Assembly (NCBI GenBank): GCA_963844055.1
Contig: CAWJMN010000001.1
Coordinates: 2,852,001 to 2,916,000, forward strand
Direction: 5' to 3'
Origin: CAWJMN01 sp963844055
Lineage (GTDB): Bacteria; Planctomycetota; Planctomycetia; Pirellulales; Pirellulaceae
DNA length: 64,000 nt
Part shown: positions 26,948 to 36,026 of the stretch, piece after piece
Numbering within the stretch: the stretch's first letter is position 1
Layout of the letters: each line of letters opens with the position of its first letter
Notes under the pieces: generated by a model
Databases searched by the model: none
Told to the model about the DNA's origin: nothing
The model's input: only the letters and a program-made list of their open reading frames with translations
Program-made: the position numbers and the translations under genes

Positions 26948-29900
26948 ATGGATGTTGCTGGTTGGCTGCCGACTTTACTTGGCGTTGGATTGAAGAGCCC
27001 ATTACCTGATATTGGCAATGTGCACTCCTCGGTATGGCTTCCCCTCGTTCTGATCGTCGCCGCGTTTGCGATTGGCCAAGTGATTGCCAATTCACTTCGC
27101 GTGAATGAATACGGCTGGAAGCTAGGCGTGATCCTCAGCGCTTGGCTCGCCACACTGGCGATCGTAACGCTGGGTGACTACAAACTGGGCGTTGACCTTC
27201 AAGGTGGCGTGATCTTGGTTTACAAGGTCAACCTGGAAGAGACCAAGGCGATGTCGACCGGTGACGGCGCACCACCTCCAAAGATGGAGGAAATCGCTAA
27301 CGTTCTTAGCTCTCGCTTGAATCCAGATGGCCTAAAAGAAATGGTCATTCGGGCGATGGGCAGCGATCAAATCGAGATCATCATTCCTGAAGTCGATCAA
27401 GCTGAAGTGGATCGCATTAAGAAGTTGATCACGGAAGTTGGCTCGCTGAAGTTCTTGATCTTGGTCGACAACCCCAAGATCGATGACGACGTGATCGAAG
27501 CTGCCACGGCTCAGTCGCTAAGCGAAGGGGCAGATCGCAACAGCATTTTCGTCAAGGATGAAGATAAACAACAACTCGGCTTCTGGGCAAAGCTTGCTCG
27601 CCTTGAAGGTGCCGACGAATTTACCCGACCTTTCAAAGATCCTTCTTTGATTGGTGGTGGCTGCGTACTGCGTGATGCCAGCACCGGCGCACTGATCCCT
27701 TCACAAGCGATGAGCGGTGGAATCGCCAGCCTACTTCCTTATCTGGAAGCCAATCGTATCAAGCACGTGCAAGTGCTGATGCGTGCCGAACCTGACCTTG
27801 AAGTTCGTGGCGAAGATCTCGCCCTTGCAACAATGGGCATCGGAGACCGTGGTCCAGAAATTCGGTTCGAAATGAATCCGCAAGGGGCCAATCGCCTTGG
27901 AACCGTTACTGGCCTCAATCAGCCGAAGCAAAACACCCGTCGCCGCTTAGGCATTGTTTATGACAACATCCTGATTTCGGCTCCCACCCTGGAAGATCGA
28001 ATTTCGGAACGTGGTGTGATCCATGGCAACTTTACTCGTGAAGAAGTCAACACCATGGTTGACACGCTTCGCTCGGGCAAGATGCCTGCTGTCCTCTACA
28101 AGGAACCGATCAGCGAAAACCAAATCGGTTCGATCCTTGGTATGGACACCATCAAAAAGGCAAGCATGGCCATTGGCGTTTCGCTGGCCATCGTGCTGGT
28201 GTTTGTGGCTATCTACTATCGTTTTGCAGGATTTGTAGCTTGCCTCGCTTTGATTTTGAACATCCTTCTGACCGTCTCGTTCATGGTGATGTTCCAAGCA
28301 CCATTCACCCTGCCTGGTTTGGCCGGTCTGGTTTTGACGGTCGGTATGTCGGTTGACTCCAACGTGCTTATCTTCGAACGCATCCGTGAAGAACTTGCGG
28401 CAGGTGCAAACCTTCGCATGGCCCTTCGCAATGGTTTTGAACGGGCAATGACCACGATTATCGACTCGAACCTAACGACTCTCCTCACGGCCTTTGTGCT
28501 GTACCGAATTGGTACCGATCAGGTGCGTGGGTTTGGCATCACGTTGATCTTAGGTATTTTGACCAGCATGTTCACCGCGATCTTCTGTGCCCGTACGATC
28601 TTCGACATCGGCGAGAAGACCCGTTGGCTCAAGACCCTCAACATGATGCAATTGATTGCTCCTCCGCAGATCAACTGGCTCAAGCTATTTGCTCCTGCCA
28701 CAGTTGCTTCGATTGTGTTCATCGCTGTAGGTCTCGTTGCCACGGCTGGCCGTGGGCTTGGCCTGTTGGACATCGACTTGGTCGGTGGAACTTCGGTTAC
28801 CTTTACTCTGCGTGACCCTTCCAACATCGCTGACGTTCGCGAAGTCCTTGATAAATCTTTCGCCGACTTCAAAGACGAACGGACCCAAGGCAAGGTGGAT
28901 TTCTCGGTCATTGAAGTCAATGTCCAAGGCAAGCCGGCTGGCACCGTGTTCAAGGTTGACAGCTCGCTGCCGAAGAAGGACACCCTAGAAGACCTGCTAC
29001 AAAAGACTTTCAAGAAGGCTGACGGCAAAGAAGGCCTAGTCACCTATTCGGTTTCGTTTGGCGATTTAACGGCCAAGGTCGAAGTGGGGCCTAGTAAGCC
29101 TGCTGTACCAATGACGATTGACGCCAATGGTTCATTAGAACCTTCGCCTGTCCCGATGGACCCTGCTCCGCTTCCTAACACCACGCCGATGCCAGAGAAG
29201 GCTGCAGAAAAGCCTGCTCCTGCGACGGAAAAGCCCGCCGAACCTGCTGCAACGCCTGAAGCCAAACCAGCAGAGGAAAAGCCGGCTGAGCCAGCTGCCG
29301 AAGGCGCTAAGCCTGAAGAAGCCAAGCCTACCGAAGAAAAGCCGGCCACTCCTGAAGCAAAGCCTGCTGAAGAGAAGCCTGCGGCTGAACCAGCAGCTCC
29401 TGCTACCGAAGAAAAGCCTGCCGAACCTGCCAAGGAAGAGGCCAAGTCCTCTTTCGTAACAGGCAACAGCAAGTCTTTCTTTGTGGCGTTCCAAGCGGAA
29501 GCAGCTCCACCAGCCGCTGATGCTCCTGCCACGCCAGAGGCAAAACCTGCTGAAGAAAAGCCTGCGGCCGAACCAGCACCAGTTGCCGAGGAAAAGCCCG
29601 CTGCAGAAGCACCTGCTCCTACGGCAGAACCAAAGCCTGCAGAAGCACCTGCGGCTCCACCAACGTCGACTGCTCCTGCTGCTGAAACGCCAGCAACCGC
29701 TGGCAATCAAATCACTACCACCACGAAGATCAAGTTTGATGGTAGCAAAATGAGTGCAGAGGCTCTGCGTGATCGGTTGTCCGAAGCGGCACAACTGGCA
29801 CTCAATCGGCAGCCCAACATCATGGTTACGTCCAAGGATGCAGACGTCTTGGATACTACGGCGCTCAAAGAGTGGGACGTTTCGATCTCGGCTACTGCGG

Positions 29901-30535
29901 ATGAAACTCAGCGTGTGCTTGACCTTCTGAAGGGTAAGCTCGAAGAGTCACCCATTTGGGAAACCACCAGTGAAATCGGTGGTCAAGTATCGGGTGACAC
30001 TCGCCTACGTGCGGTTGCGGCAATCCTAATCAGCTTGCTCGGCATCGTTGCTTACGTTTGGTTCCGCTTCCAAAACCTCTCTTGGGGTATCGCGGCAGTC
30101 GTTGCACTGATTCACGATTCCCTGGTGATGCTTGGTGGTATTGCGATGAGCTACTGGCTTGTCAGTGCCCTTGGTTTCCTGCAAATCGAGGAATTCAAGA
30201 TCAGCTTGCCCGTTGTTGCTGCGTTCCTGACACTGATCGGTTACTCCATCAATGACACCATCGTGATCTTTGATCGTATCCGTGAACTCAAGGGGAAGAG
30301 CAAAGAGATCACCGGCAAGATGGTCAACGACAGCATTAACCAAACCCTTAGCCGTACCATCCTGACCGGTGGAACGACTCTGGTCGTTGTGCTCATCCTG
30401 TACGGCTGGGGCGGACCGGGCATTCATGCCTTTGCGTTCTCTCTAGTAATCGGTGTGATTGCCGGTACCTACAGTACCGTCTTCATCGCTGCACCGTTGC
30501 TACTTCGCATGATCGGTGCCAAGGGAGACAAGTAG
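26948..30535 (+). CDS. secDF: Fused SecD-SecF protein translocase
   Basis: Membrane protein that uses the proton gradient to pull exported proteins out of the Sec channel. The 1195-residue product joins SecD and SecF. The SecD part has the G-V-D-L-Q-G-G motif after an early helix and a run of membrane segments with V-G-M-S-V-D-S-N-V-L-I-F-E-R-I-R-E-E. The SecF part starts with D-I-D-L-V-G-G-T-S-V and ends with S-I-N-D-T-I-V-I-F-D-R-I-R-E. Between these SecF parts, in the first periplasmic loop (about residues 735-920), lies a low-complexity insertion made of Pro, Ala, Glu and Lys repeats, interrupted by a short aromatic segment near 840. The ATG at 26948 is preferred over a TTG two codons earlier. 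Confidence 0.95.
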   Translation: MDVAGWLPTLLGVGLKSPLPDIGNVHSSVWLPLVLIVAAFAIGQVIANSLRVNEYGWKLGVILSAWLATLAIVTLGDYKLGVDLQGGVILVYKVNLEETKAMSTGDGAPPPKMEEIANVLSSRLNPDGLKEMVIRAMGSDQIEIIIPEVDQAEVDRIKKLITEVGSLKFLILVDNPKIDDDVIEAATAQSLSEGADRNSIFVKDEDKQQLGFWAKLARLEGADEFTRPFKDPSLIGGGCVLRDASTGALIPSQAMSGGIASLLPYLEANRIKHVQVLMRAEPDLEVRGEDLALATMGIGDRGPEIRFEMNPQGANRLGTVTGLNQPKQNTRRRLGIVYDNILISAPTLEDRISERGVIHGNFTREEVNTMVDTLRSGKMPAVLYKEPISENQIGSILGMDTIKKASMAIGVSLAIVLVFVAIYYRFAGFVACLALILNILLTVSFMVMFQAPFTLPGLAGLVLTVGMSVDSNVLIFERIREELAAGANLRMALRNGFERAMTTIIDSNLTTLLTAFVLYRIGTDQVRGFGITLILGILTSMFTAIFCARTIFDIGEKTRWLKTLNMMQLIAPPQINWLKLFAPATVASIVFIAVGLVATAGRGLGLLDIDLVGGTSVTFTLRDPSNIADVREVLDKSFADFKDERTQGKVDFSVIEVNVQGKPAGTVFKVDSSLPKKDTLEDLLQKTFKKADGKEGLVTYSVSFGDLTAKVEVGPSKPAVPMTIDANGSLEPSPVPMDPAPLPNTTPMPEKAAEKPAPATEKPAEPAATPEAKPAEEKPAEPAAEGAKPEEAKPTEEKPATPEAKPAEEKPAAEPAAPATEEKPAEPAKEEAKSSFVTGNSKSFFVAFQAEAAPPAADAPATPEAKPAEEKPAAEPAPVAEEKPAAEAPAPTAEPKPAEAPAAPPTSTAPAAETPATAGNQITTTTKIKFDGSKMSAEALRDRLSEAAQLALNRQPNIMVTSKDADVLDTTALKEWDVSISATADETQRVLDLLKGKLEESPIWETTSEIGGQVSGDTRLRAVAAILISLLGIVAYVWFRFQNLSWGIAAVVALIHDSLVMLGGIAMSYWLVSALGFLQIEEFKISLPVVAAFLTLIGYSINDTIVIFDRIRELKGKSKEITGKMVNDSINQTLSRTILTGGTTLVVVLILYGWGGPGIHAFAFSLVIGVIAGTYSTVFIAAPLLLRMIGAKGDK

Positions 30536-30565
30536 TCTCGCCTGGGATCTTCCGTCATCAAAAAG

Positions 30566-30595
30566 GGCTTTACCAGTCGCTTAACTGGTAAAGCC
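30566..30595. terminator. Hairpin after secDF
   Basis: GGCTTTACCAGT and ACTGGTAAAGCC form a perfect 12-base stem around CGCTTA. The plus strand has no T-run after it, while the minus strand has five Ts. It probably ends or protects the secDF message. Confidence 0.55.
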
Positions 30596-30602
30596 TACCG
30601 TC

Positions 30603-30634
30603 TAGCGAAGCTTCACCTCTTATAGCGAAGCTTC
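30603..30634. repeat. 12-base direct repeat with palindromic core
   Basis: TAGCGAAGCTTC occurs at 30603-30614 and 30623-30634, start to start 20 bases, about two helical turns. Each copy contains the palindrome GAAGCTTC. It lies upstream of the LysM gene and could be a dimer-binding operator pair. Confidence 0.4.
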
Positions 30635-30754
30635 GGGGCCAAAATAAAAAAGTGGCGCTACAGTAGCCCCTTTTTCGCAAGAGGTTTCAGAGCTCCGTCC
30701 GAAGAGAACAGATGCCAAGGATCGGCGTCGTACTCTTTTTGGACGAGGCTACCC

Positions 30755-31528
30755 TTGCACACCTCACGCCCTATCGCGGCCTTCTTAGTCATGGCAATCG
30801 GCACGCTTGCCGCCATGCCTTTTCGTCGGCACACCATGGCCGAGCCGCATTCGAGTCCGTCCCCCACAACGCCGGAGATCGATCTCACGAGCGTTCCCAG
30901 CTCTTCGCAATCACGCTGGAACTTCGAGGCCATTGCCCCTGAAGAAACCCATTCGCCAGCCGAACTTCCCAGCCAGGCCAGTTCGGACATGGTCCCACTG
31001 GCACCTGTGACGACCACCAGTGCAACTTCCCCCAAGACAGCGACAGGAATCGTTGTTCCGCCAAATATCACATCCATTTCCAGCTGGCAGCCCACACGGG
31101 ACGATCGCACGCTTCCCCCCGATTTGCCACGGCGATTCGAGTTCCCGCTGGCGTCGCTAAAAACTTCAGGCGGGTCCGAGGAGGGAAATGACGAGGAAGC
31201 CAATGCCGAACTCAAGACCCACCAGATCCGCAAAGGGGATACGCTAGAAAAGATTGCGATGGATTATCTGGGATCAGCCAATAAGGCCGAGGAAATCTTT
31301 GAGCTCAATCGCAGTGTGCTTGTCAGCCCTGACCTATTGCCGATTGGAAAAATCATCAAGCTTCCCAAGGTTGAACCGGCCGACTTAGCCAAAGCGGTTA
31401 CCCCGCCACTGGCTCCGTTTCCGGCACTCAAGGGAAATGGCATTCAAGAGCCTGCTAGTCAGCCTGAAGAAGAGGGCATGACTGCAATTCCCGCCGAAGG
31501 GGATGCGATGCCGCTCACCGAGCTATAA
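30755..31528 (+). CDS. LysM-domain protein
   Basis: A 257-residue protein with a hydrophobic N-terminus (signal or anchor), a long Ser/Thr/Pro-rich linker, and one LysM domain near 154-204 (H-Q-I-R-K-G-D-T-L-E-K-I-A-x-D-Y-L-G ... I-F-E-L-N-R ... L-P-I-G-K-I-I-K-L-P). LysM binds peptidoglycan or other glycans with N-acetylglucosamine. Starts at a TTG with GAGG upstream; an ATG 12 codons later is possible. A 9-base inverted repeat overlaps its stop at 31513-31543 and may act as terminator. It has no enzyme domain. Confidence 0.75.
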   Translation: MHTSRPIAAFLVMAIGTLAAMPFRRHTMAEPHSSPSPTTPEIDLTSVPSSSQSRWNFEAIAPEETHSPAELPSQASSDMVPLAPVTTTSATSPKTATGIVVPPNITSISSWQPTRDDRTLPPDLPRRFEFPLASLKTSGGSEEGNDEEANAELKTHQIRKGDTLEKIAMDYLGSANKAEEIFELNRSVLVSPDLLPIGKIIKLPKVEPADLAKAVTPPLAPFPALKGNGIQEPASQPEEEGMTAIPAEGDAMPLTEL

Positions 31529-31572
31529 ACCGCTTCGGTGAGCATTCTGCGAGGTTTTAGCCGAATCTCGCC

Positions 31573-32637
31573 TTACGAAGAAAGCGGGTTCTTGCGTTCC
31601 GACCAGACATAGTCGGCCTGCTTCGCATTCAGACGCCACCCAATAAAAGTGACGATCTCCATCGGCGTACGCAGCTCTTTCTTTATGAGGTCGGTCCCTT
31701 GCAGGGACGTTGCTTCTTCCAGCATTTCAAAGTCGTGGGTCTTTTGGAAACGCTCTTCCGGGTCAGCTGGGGCTTTGGTCGTGTGGTAGGCAGCAAAGGC
31801 TTGATGCACCCGTTTTGCTTCCTGCAAGGACTTCGAGTCCTCCCGTCCAACAATGATCAATATCGAAAGCCGGCTGCGAATAATCGGATGCACTAGCGCT
31901 TCACGAGCATGAACACCCTTGAAAGTCTGAATGGGCGAAAGCAGGACCAATGCCTTTACGTCTTGCCCTTGCTTATAGGAGGGCAAAACCTTAGCCGACC
32001 AGTCCATCAAAGTCCAACGGAGGGCAACAATACAGCCCACGCCTGCCGCGACGATCCCCAGCGATTCGATATTCACATCGCCTGAATTGTTCTTCTTTAG
32101 GAGGAACTTCTTCATGGCCTCCAAGTCGACGGCCATCCGTTCGATGTCTTGGGCCCGCATCTTTTCAGCATCAATGGTCTTCACTTCGCCATTAGGAAGC
32201 TTGATCGACTTGCTTTCGCCGTGGCCCCGCAAATCCGCTACCAGGACGGCACAATTTCGTTTTTGAAGTGTCGAAGCCAGGGCGGTAAAGTCCGCCCGCG
32301 AACCTAGCCAGCCGTGCACCATCATGATGGGAACGACTTTCTTTCCCTTCAGGCCGCCGTAATAAGTGCAATGCAGCGTGACACCATCTTGGGTTTCAAG
32401 CGTCAAATCTTCAGGCTCAGGCAGGGCCTCTTCGTCCTCTTTATCTTGTGCAACGCCTAAGGAGGCCAAGGCATTTATCGTTAGGCCCGATGTGACCAAC
32501 CCGGTTCCCGCCGTCCAAATGGCGGACTGCTCCAAAAACTGGCGGCGACCGACCTTATCGGATTCGGACATTTTTGCCAGCATATCTTCGCTCATCATGG
32601 GTGCACCCAGTTTCAAATGCTCAGTAGAGAAGTTCAT
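31573..32637 (-). CDS. Tat-exported alpha/beta hydrolase-like protein, nucleophile lost
   Basis: A 354-residue protein. The N-terminus has G-R-R-Q-F-L-E at 30-36 followed by a hydrophobic stretch, a Tat-type signal. The rest is an alpha/beta hydrolase fold: the oxyanion strand V-H-G-W-L-G-S near 107-113 and D-L-R-G-H-G-E-S near 135-142 are intact. The nucleophile elbow, normally G-x-S-x-G, reads A-A-G-V-G at 197-201, so the catalytic Ser is Gly. It may be a non-enzymatic binding protein. Possible internal start at residue 14 or 15, but that would keep the Tat signal. Convergent with the LysM gene. Confidence 0.75.
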   Translation of the reverse strand: MNFSTEHLKLGAPMMSEDMLAKMSESDKVGRRQFLEQSAIWTAGTGLVTSGLTINALASLGVAQDKEDEEALPEPEDLTLETQDGVTLHCTYYGGLKGKKVVPIMMVHGWLGSRADFTALASTLQKRNCAVLVADLRGHGESKSIKLPNGEVKTIDAEKMRAQDIERMAVDLEAMKKFLLKKNNSGDVNIESLGIVAAGVGCIVALRWTLMDWSAKVLPSYKQGQDVKALVLLSPIQTFKGVHAREALVHPIIRSRLSILIIVGREDSKSLQEAKRVHQAFAAYHTTKAPADPEERFQKTHDFEMLEEATSLQGTDLIKKELRTPMEIVTFIGWRLNAKQADYVWSERKNPLSS

Positions 32638-33047
32638 TCGCCATCCAACCGCACTATCGCGGTTTTCTCCCTAGACATTTGGTATCGTAGAAGGGATTCC
32701 AGCAAGCGTCAATTAAGCTTTTTCGATGCTGGACGATTCCTCGATCATCCTTTCCGCCGCCGTTGGCGAGCTTTAACGGGTGGGCAGGGGAGGGGCTTCG
32801 GCCTAAATCCCCCACCTAAGCCGTCGGGAGAGACGGCGGCAAACTTTTTGCAAGGCTTGCCCCAGTACGCTTGGTTGCCAGGCACCATTCCATCGATTAC
32901 CGTGCTGGCAAGTCGGTAAGAAGCCTCCAATCCCGATCACCAACGATGCTGGGCCTCGGTTACGCGGCTTGCCGGTAATCCATCCTGGCACCTTTCAACT
33001 TTCCAATAAATCGCGCCGGCCTTTTTCCATACAAGGACTTACACACC
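32638..33047. other. Intergenic with GC-rich hairpins
   Basis: About 410 bases between divergent genes. Near 32820-32843 GCCGTC and GACGGC pair around GGGAGA, next to a G-rich stretch (32776-32800) that can pair with CCCCCACC. It could be leader structure for the isomerase gene. I do not recognise a known riboswitch. Confidence 0.35.
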
Positions 33048-33875
33048 ATGCGACTGGGACTTATCAATTCTGCCTGGGTACAAGCCAACCAACCCACTTC
33101 CTACGGCCTGCAAAAGACGAAGGAAATCGGCTTTGACTCGGTCGATATTTTCACCGATCCCATGGATATGGATATTCGGGAGCGTCGCCTCATTAAGGAT
33201 GAATGCGACCGGCTACAGCTTCCGATCGTCTCGATCGCCTGCGTGGCGGTTGGACTTGTGGACTTTAACCCAAGCGTTCAGCGGTTTCACCTCGATCGCG
33301 TTCGAGAGTACCTTGATCTCGCCTACGAATACGAAGCCCAAAATGTATTGGTCGTCCTAGGCGAATACATTTGGAACCAAGAAGTCATTCCACCGCAGGA
33401 ACAATGGGAAACGGCCGTTCGCAATTGCCGTGAACTTGGCGACTACGCTGCCGGACTTGGCGTAAAGATCGCGCTCGAGCTTGAACCCTTTGCACTATCG
33501 CTGCTGAACTCGGTCGATTCGATGGTGCGATTCCTGGATGACTGCAACCATCCTGCCGTCCAAGCCAACATCGACATTTCCCACCTACTGCTGGCCAAAA
33601 CCGCACCGGCAGAGCTGCAACGTCTGAAGGGGAAAGCGATCCACCTTCACATCTCAGATTGCGACGGCAAGAAACACGGCGACCTTCCGCCCGGACGAGG
33701 CGTGGTCCCCTTTGCAGACTATCTGGGCGAAATTGCCAAGCTGGGGCTAGATGATGCCACCATGAGCATCGAGCTCGAGTACTCTCCTGAGCCTAGCAAG
33801 ATTGAGCAGTGGATCACGGAAGCCTACGAAGCCACCGACAAGCTCATGAAGCAGTCGGGAATTCGCCGCGGCTAG
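33048..33875 (+). CDS. Sugar phosphate isomerase/epimerase (AP endonuclease 2 fold)
   Basis: A 275-residue TIM-barrel protein of the xylose isomerase-like superfamily. Metal-ligand type residues appear in L-E-L-E-P-F near 141 (Glu), N-I-D-I-S-H (Asp and His) near 178, H-L-H-I-S-D and a final I-E-L-E-Y. Members isomerise or epimerise sugars and inositol derivatives; the substrate here is unknown. It is followed 55 bases later by a Gfo/Idh/MocA oxidoreductase, a pairing common in sugar or inositol catabolism, so the two likely act on the same compound. Confidence 0.85.
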   Translation: MRLGLINSAWVQANQPTSYGLQKTKEIGFDSVDIFTDPMDMDIRERRLIKDECDRLQLPIVSIACVAVGLVDFNPSVQRFHLDRVREYLDLAYEYEAQNVLVVLGEYIWNQEVIPPQEQWETAVRNCRELGDYAAGLGVKIALELEPFALSLLNSVDSMVRFLDDCNHPAVQANIDISHLLLAKTAPAELQRLKGKAIHLHISDCDGKKHGDLPPGRGVVPFADYLGEIAKLGLDDATMSIELEYSPEPSKIEQWITEAYEATDKLMKQSGIRRG

Positions 33876-33930
33876 TTCAGTCCTTCATGATTTGCCCTTT
33901 TTCCTCTCCATTGATTTTGATGGCCACTCA

Positions 33931-35046
33931 ATGACGCCCGCCGTGGATTTAGACTACCTGCCTAAGCTCCCACTCCAAAAGGATGTTCCGATTGGTTGCA
34001 TTGGTTCGGGCTTTATCATGGCTGACTGTCATTTGGTGGCCTACCGCAACAATGGCCTCTCGCCGGTGGCGATTACCTCACGCACTCCTGCGCGAGCACA
34101 AGCGGTAGCCGCCCGGCATGGCCTCCAAGCGTATGACACGGTGGAGGAAATGCTGGCCAGTGGCACCGTCGAAGTTGTTGATATTGCAGTTCCTCCTGAC
34201 AATCAGCGCGAGGTCGTCGCCAAAGTAGTGCAACATCGCGGCCGTATTCGAGGGATTCTTGCTCAAAAGCCACTCGGCACCAGCTTGGCGGAGGCCCGTG
34301 AAATCGTCGCCATGTGTGAAGACGCTGGCATCATGCTGGTCGTCAATCAAAACATGCGGTACGACCAAGCGGTGCGGGCCGCGAAAAGCCTGCTTCGCCA
34401 AAACCTTTTGGGCGAGCCGGTGCTGGCCACGCTCGACATGCGAGCGATTCCTCACTGGATGCCCTGGCAAGAGCGGCAGGGCTGGGTCACCTTACGAATC
34501 ATGTCGATCCACCACCTGGACACTTTTCGATTTTGGTTCGGCGATCCCCAAAATGTGTTTGCTTCGGTTCGCCCCGATCCTCGAACTTCTCAAAAGTTCG
34601 CTCACCAAGACGGCATTTGTTTGTATGTCCTGGAATATGCTAGTGGCCTTCGTGTGATGGCCTGCGACGATGTTTGGGCCGGCCCAGCACTTGAGGGAGC
34701 CGCCAAAGACATCGGCATCAACTGGCGAATCGAAGGAACAAATGGACTCGCCAAGGGAACGGTCGGTTGGCCCGAATACCCCAAACCGACCCCAAGCACC
34801 TTGAAGTACTCTACCTGCAGTGCCGGTGCCGAAGGAGTTTGGAACTGTCCCACGTGGCCAGAGGTTTGGTTTCCCGACGCCTTTGCGGGCCCCATGGCAG
34901 AATTGCTGTGTGCGCTCGAATCCAATTCGATCGCAAACCTCAACGGGCATGACAACTTACATACCATGGCGTTGGTCGACGCTTGCTACCTTTCCGCTAA
35001 GGAGCACCGGGTGGTCGCACTCGAAGAGGTGCTTTCCGCCCGCTAA
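33931..35046 (+). CDS. Gfo/Idh/MocA family oxidoreductase
   Basis: A 371-residue NAD(P)-dependent dehydrogenase. N-terminal Rossmann fold with G-C-I-G-S-G-F-I-M-A-D near residue 22, and A-Q-K-P-L-G-T-S-L-x-E-A near 110 with the catalytic-lysine motif (E-K-P in most members, here Q-K-P). The C-terminal domain includes H-H-L-D-T-F-R-F-W-F-G. I take the ATG at 33931; the frame is open upstream from a TTG at 33892. Substrate unknown, probably a sugar or inositol derivative together with the preceding isomerase. Confidence 0.85.
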   Translation: MTPAVDLDYLPKLPLQKDVPIGCIGSGFIMADCHLVAYRNNGLSPVAITSRTPARAQAVAARHGLQAYDTVEEMLASGTVEVVDIAVPPDNQREVVAKVVQHRGRIRGILAQKPLGTSLAEAREIVAMCEDAGIMLVVNQNMRYDQAVRAAKSLLRQNLLGEPVLATLDMRAIPHWMPWQERQGWVTLRIMSIHHLDTFRFWFGDPQNVFASVRPDPRTSQKFAHQDGICLYVLEYASGLRVMACDDVWAGPALEGAAKDIGINWRIEGTNGLAKGTVGWPEYPKPTPSTLKYSTCSAGAEGVWNCPTWPEVWFPDAFAGPMAELLCALESNSIANLNGHDNLHTMALVDACYLSAKEHRVVALEEVLSAR

Positions 35047-35199
35047 CCTCCAAACGGGCGATAGGCTGGGACGAAAATTAAAAACAGTGGGCGATGTCGC
35101 GCAGCTGGCTAGAATTATCAGGAGCGATCGAGAGTACTCTGGCGTCGGTTTCGCTTGCCATTCCGCTGGATATGCACGTAGAGGTTGCAAGATTCCAAC

Positions 35200-35760
35200 A
35201 TGCCCATGCGATTACAATTTTCGCTGAGGTTCATGCTATGGGCAGTCACCCTTTTAAGCGTGTGGCTGGCCCTGGCAGCAGCAATCCCATCGCGGTACAT
35301 GGCCGGCATCACTTTGGCACTCCTTGCCATCATGGCCCATTTTGCGGGGGCGGCCATCGGACACCACTTCCACCGTCCACGGCATGCCAAGGGACTTGCT
35401 CCCCGGCTTCACCCGCTCGATTCGCAGCACTTTGCTCCCCAGACCCACCTCAGCCAAATTAAATCTCTCCCTTTTTTGGTTTTGATTCTCGCGATTGGGG
35501 CAGGAATTTTTGGAGCCGTGGCCGCTGTTATAACCACCTCGCAGATGACCCAAAACCGGGTTGGAATTCCTGGGCTGGCAGTTGCTGGGATCACCTTTGG
35601 AGGTCTTACAGGCCTTGGAACCTTCCTGATGATCGGGTTTTGGCAGGTGGTTTGGGCCGCCTGGACACAGGCCGTCGACAAAACCAGCACTTACGAGGGA
35701 TCTGGCCATAATCCGGGCTCTTCAAGCCATTCCGACAGCGACCCAAATCCCTCCACGTGA
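35200..35760 (+). CDS. Small membrane protein, planctomycete F-S-L-R type
   Basis: A 186-residue protein with four hydrophobic segments in two pairs (near 11-32, 37-54, then 95-115 and 125-155) and a polar Ser/Asp/Pro tail. The N-terminal Q-F-S-L-R-F-M-L-W-A followed directly by a hydrophobic helix is a motif I associate with many short planctomycete membrane proteins of unknown function. Start among ATGs at 35200 or 35206 is uncertain. No catalytic motif. Confidence 0.6.
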   Translation: MPMRLQFSLRFMLWAVTLLSVWLALAAAIPSRYMAGITLALLAIMAHFAGAAIGHHFHRPRHAKGLAPRLHPLDSQHFAPQTHLSQIKSLPFLVLILAIGAGIFGAVAAVITTSQMTQNRVGIPGLAVAGITFGGLTGLGTFLMIGFWQVVWAAWTQAVDKTSTYEGSGHNPGSSSHSDSDPNPST

Positions 35761-35836
35761 TCCAATAGCCCGCTTTGACACCCCCACCCCAGGTTTGACG
35801 CTCAAAAACAGGGGCCCAAAAACAGGGGTAAGCCCC

Positions 35837-35865
35837 TTGAAGGAATCCACTACTTCGGGCATATT
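35837..35865 (+). promoter_or_regulatory. Possible rpsD promoter
   Basis: TTGAAG at 35837 and CATATT at 35860 with a 17-base spacer, about 160 bases before the rpsD ATG. The long leader could hold an S4 autoregulatory structure, but I see no known motif. Confidence 0.35.
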
Positions 35866-36026
35866 ACGAGGCTTCGCGTTTCGGAATCTTCCTCACCGAT
35901 ACGTCTGTGGCAAGGCAGATGCCTAGCCCGAGGGATTGTTAGAGGGAAGCACGCTGATCGTTTGGTGGAGCCATTTGATCTGCGTTGGGTCAATTTGGAT
36001 GTATTTCGTACGGAGTTTGTTCGTTT

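Noticed and set aside
29044..29794. Long minus-strand ORFs rich in Gly/Ala/Ser or Arg/Phe opposite secDF
   Set aside because: They are antisense images of the Pro-Ala-Glu-Lys repeat in SecF; low complexity causes the absence of stops.
32776..32850. GC-rich hairpins as a known riboswitch
   Set aside because: The conserved cores of the glycine, TPP, SAM or fluoride classes are not present.
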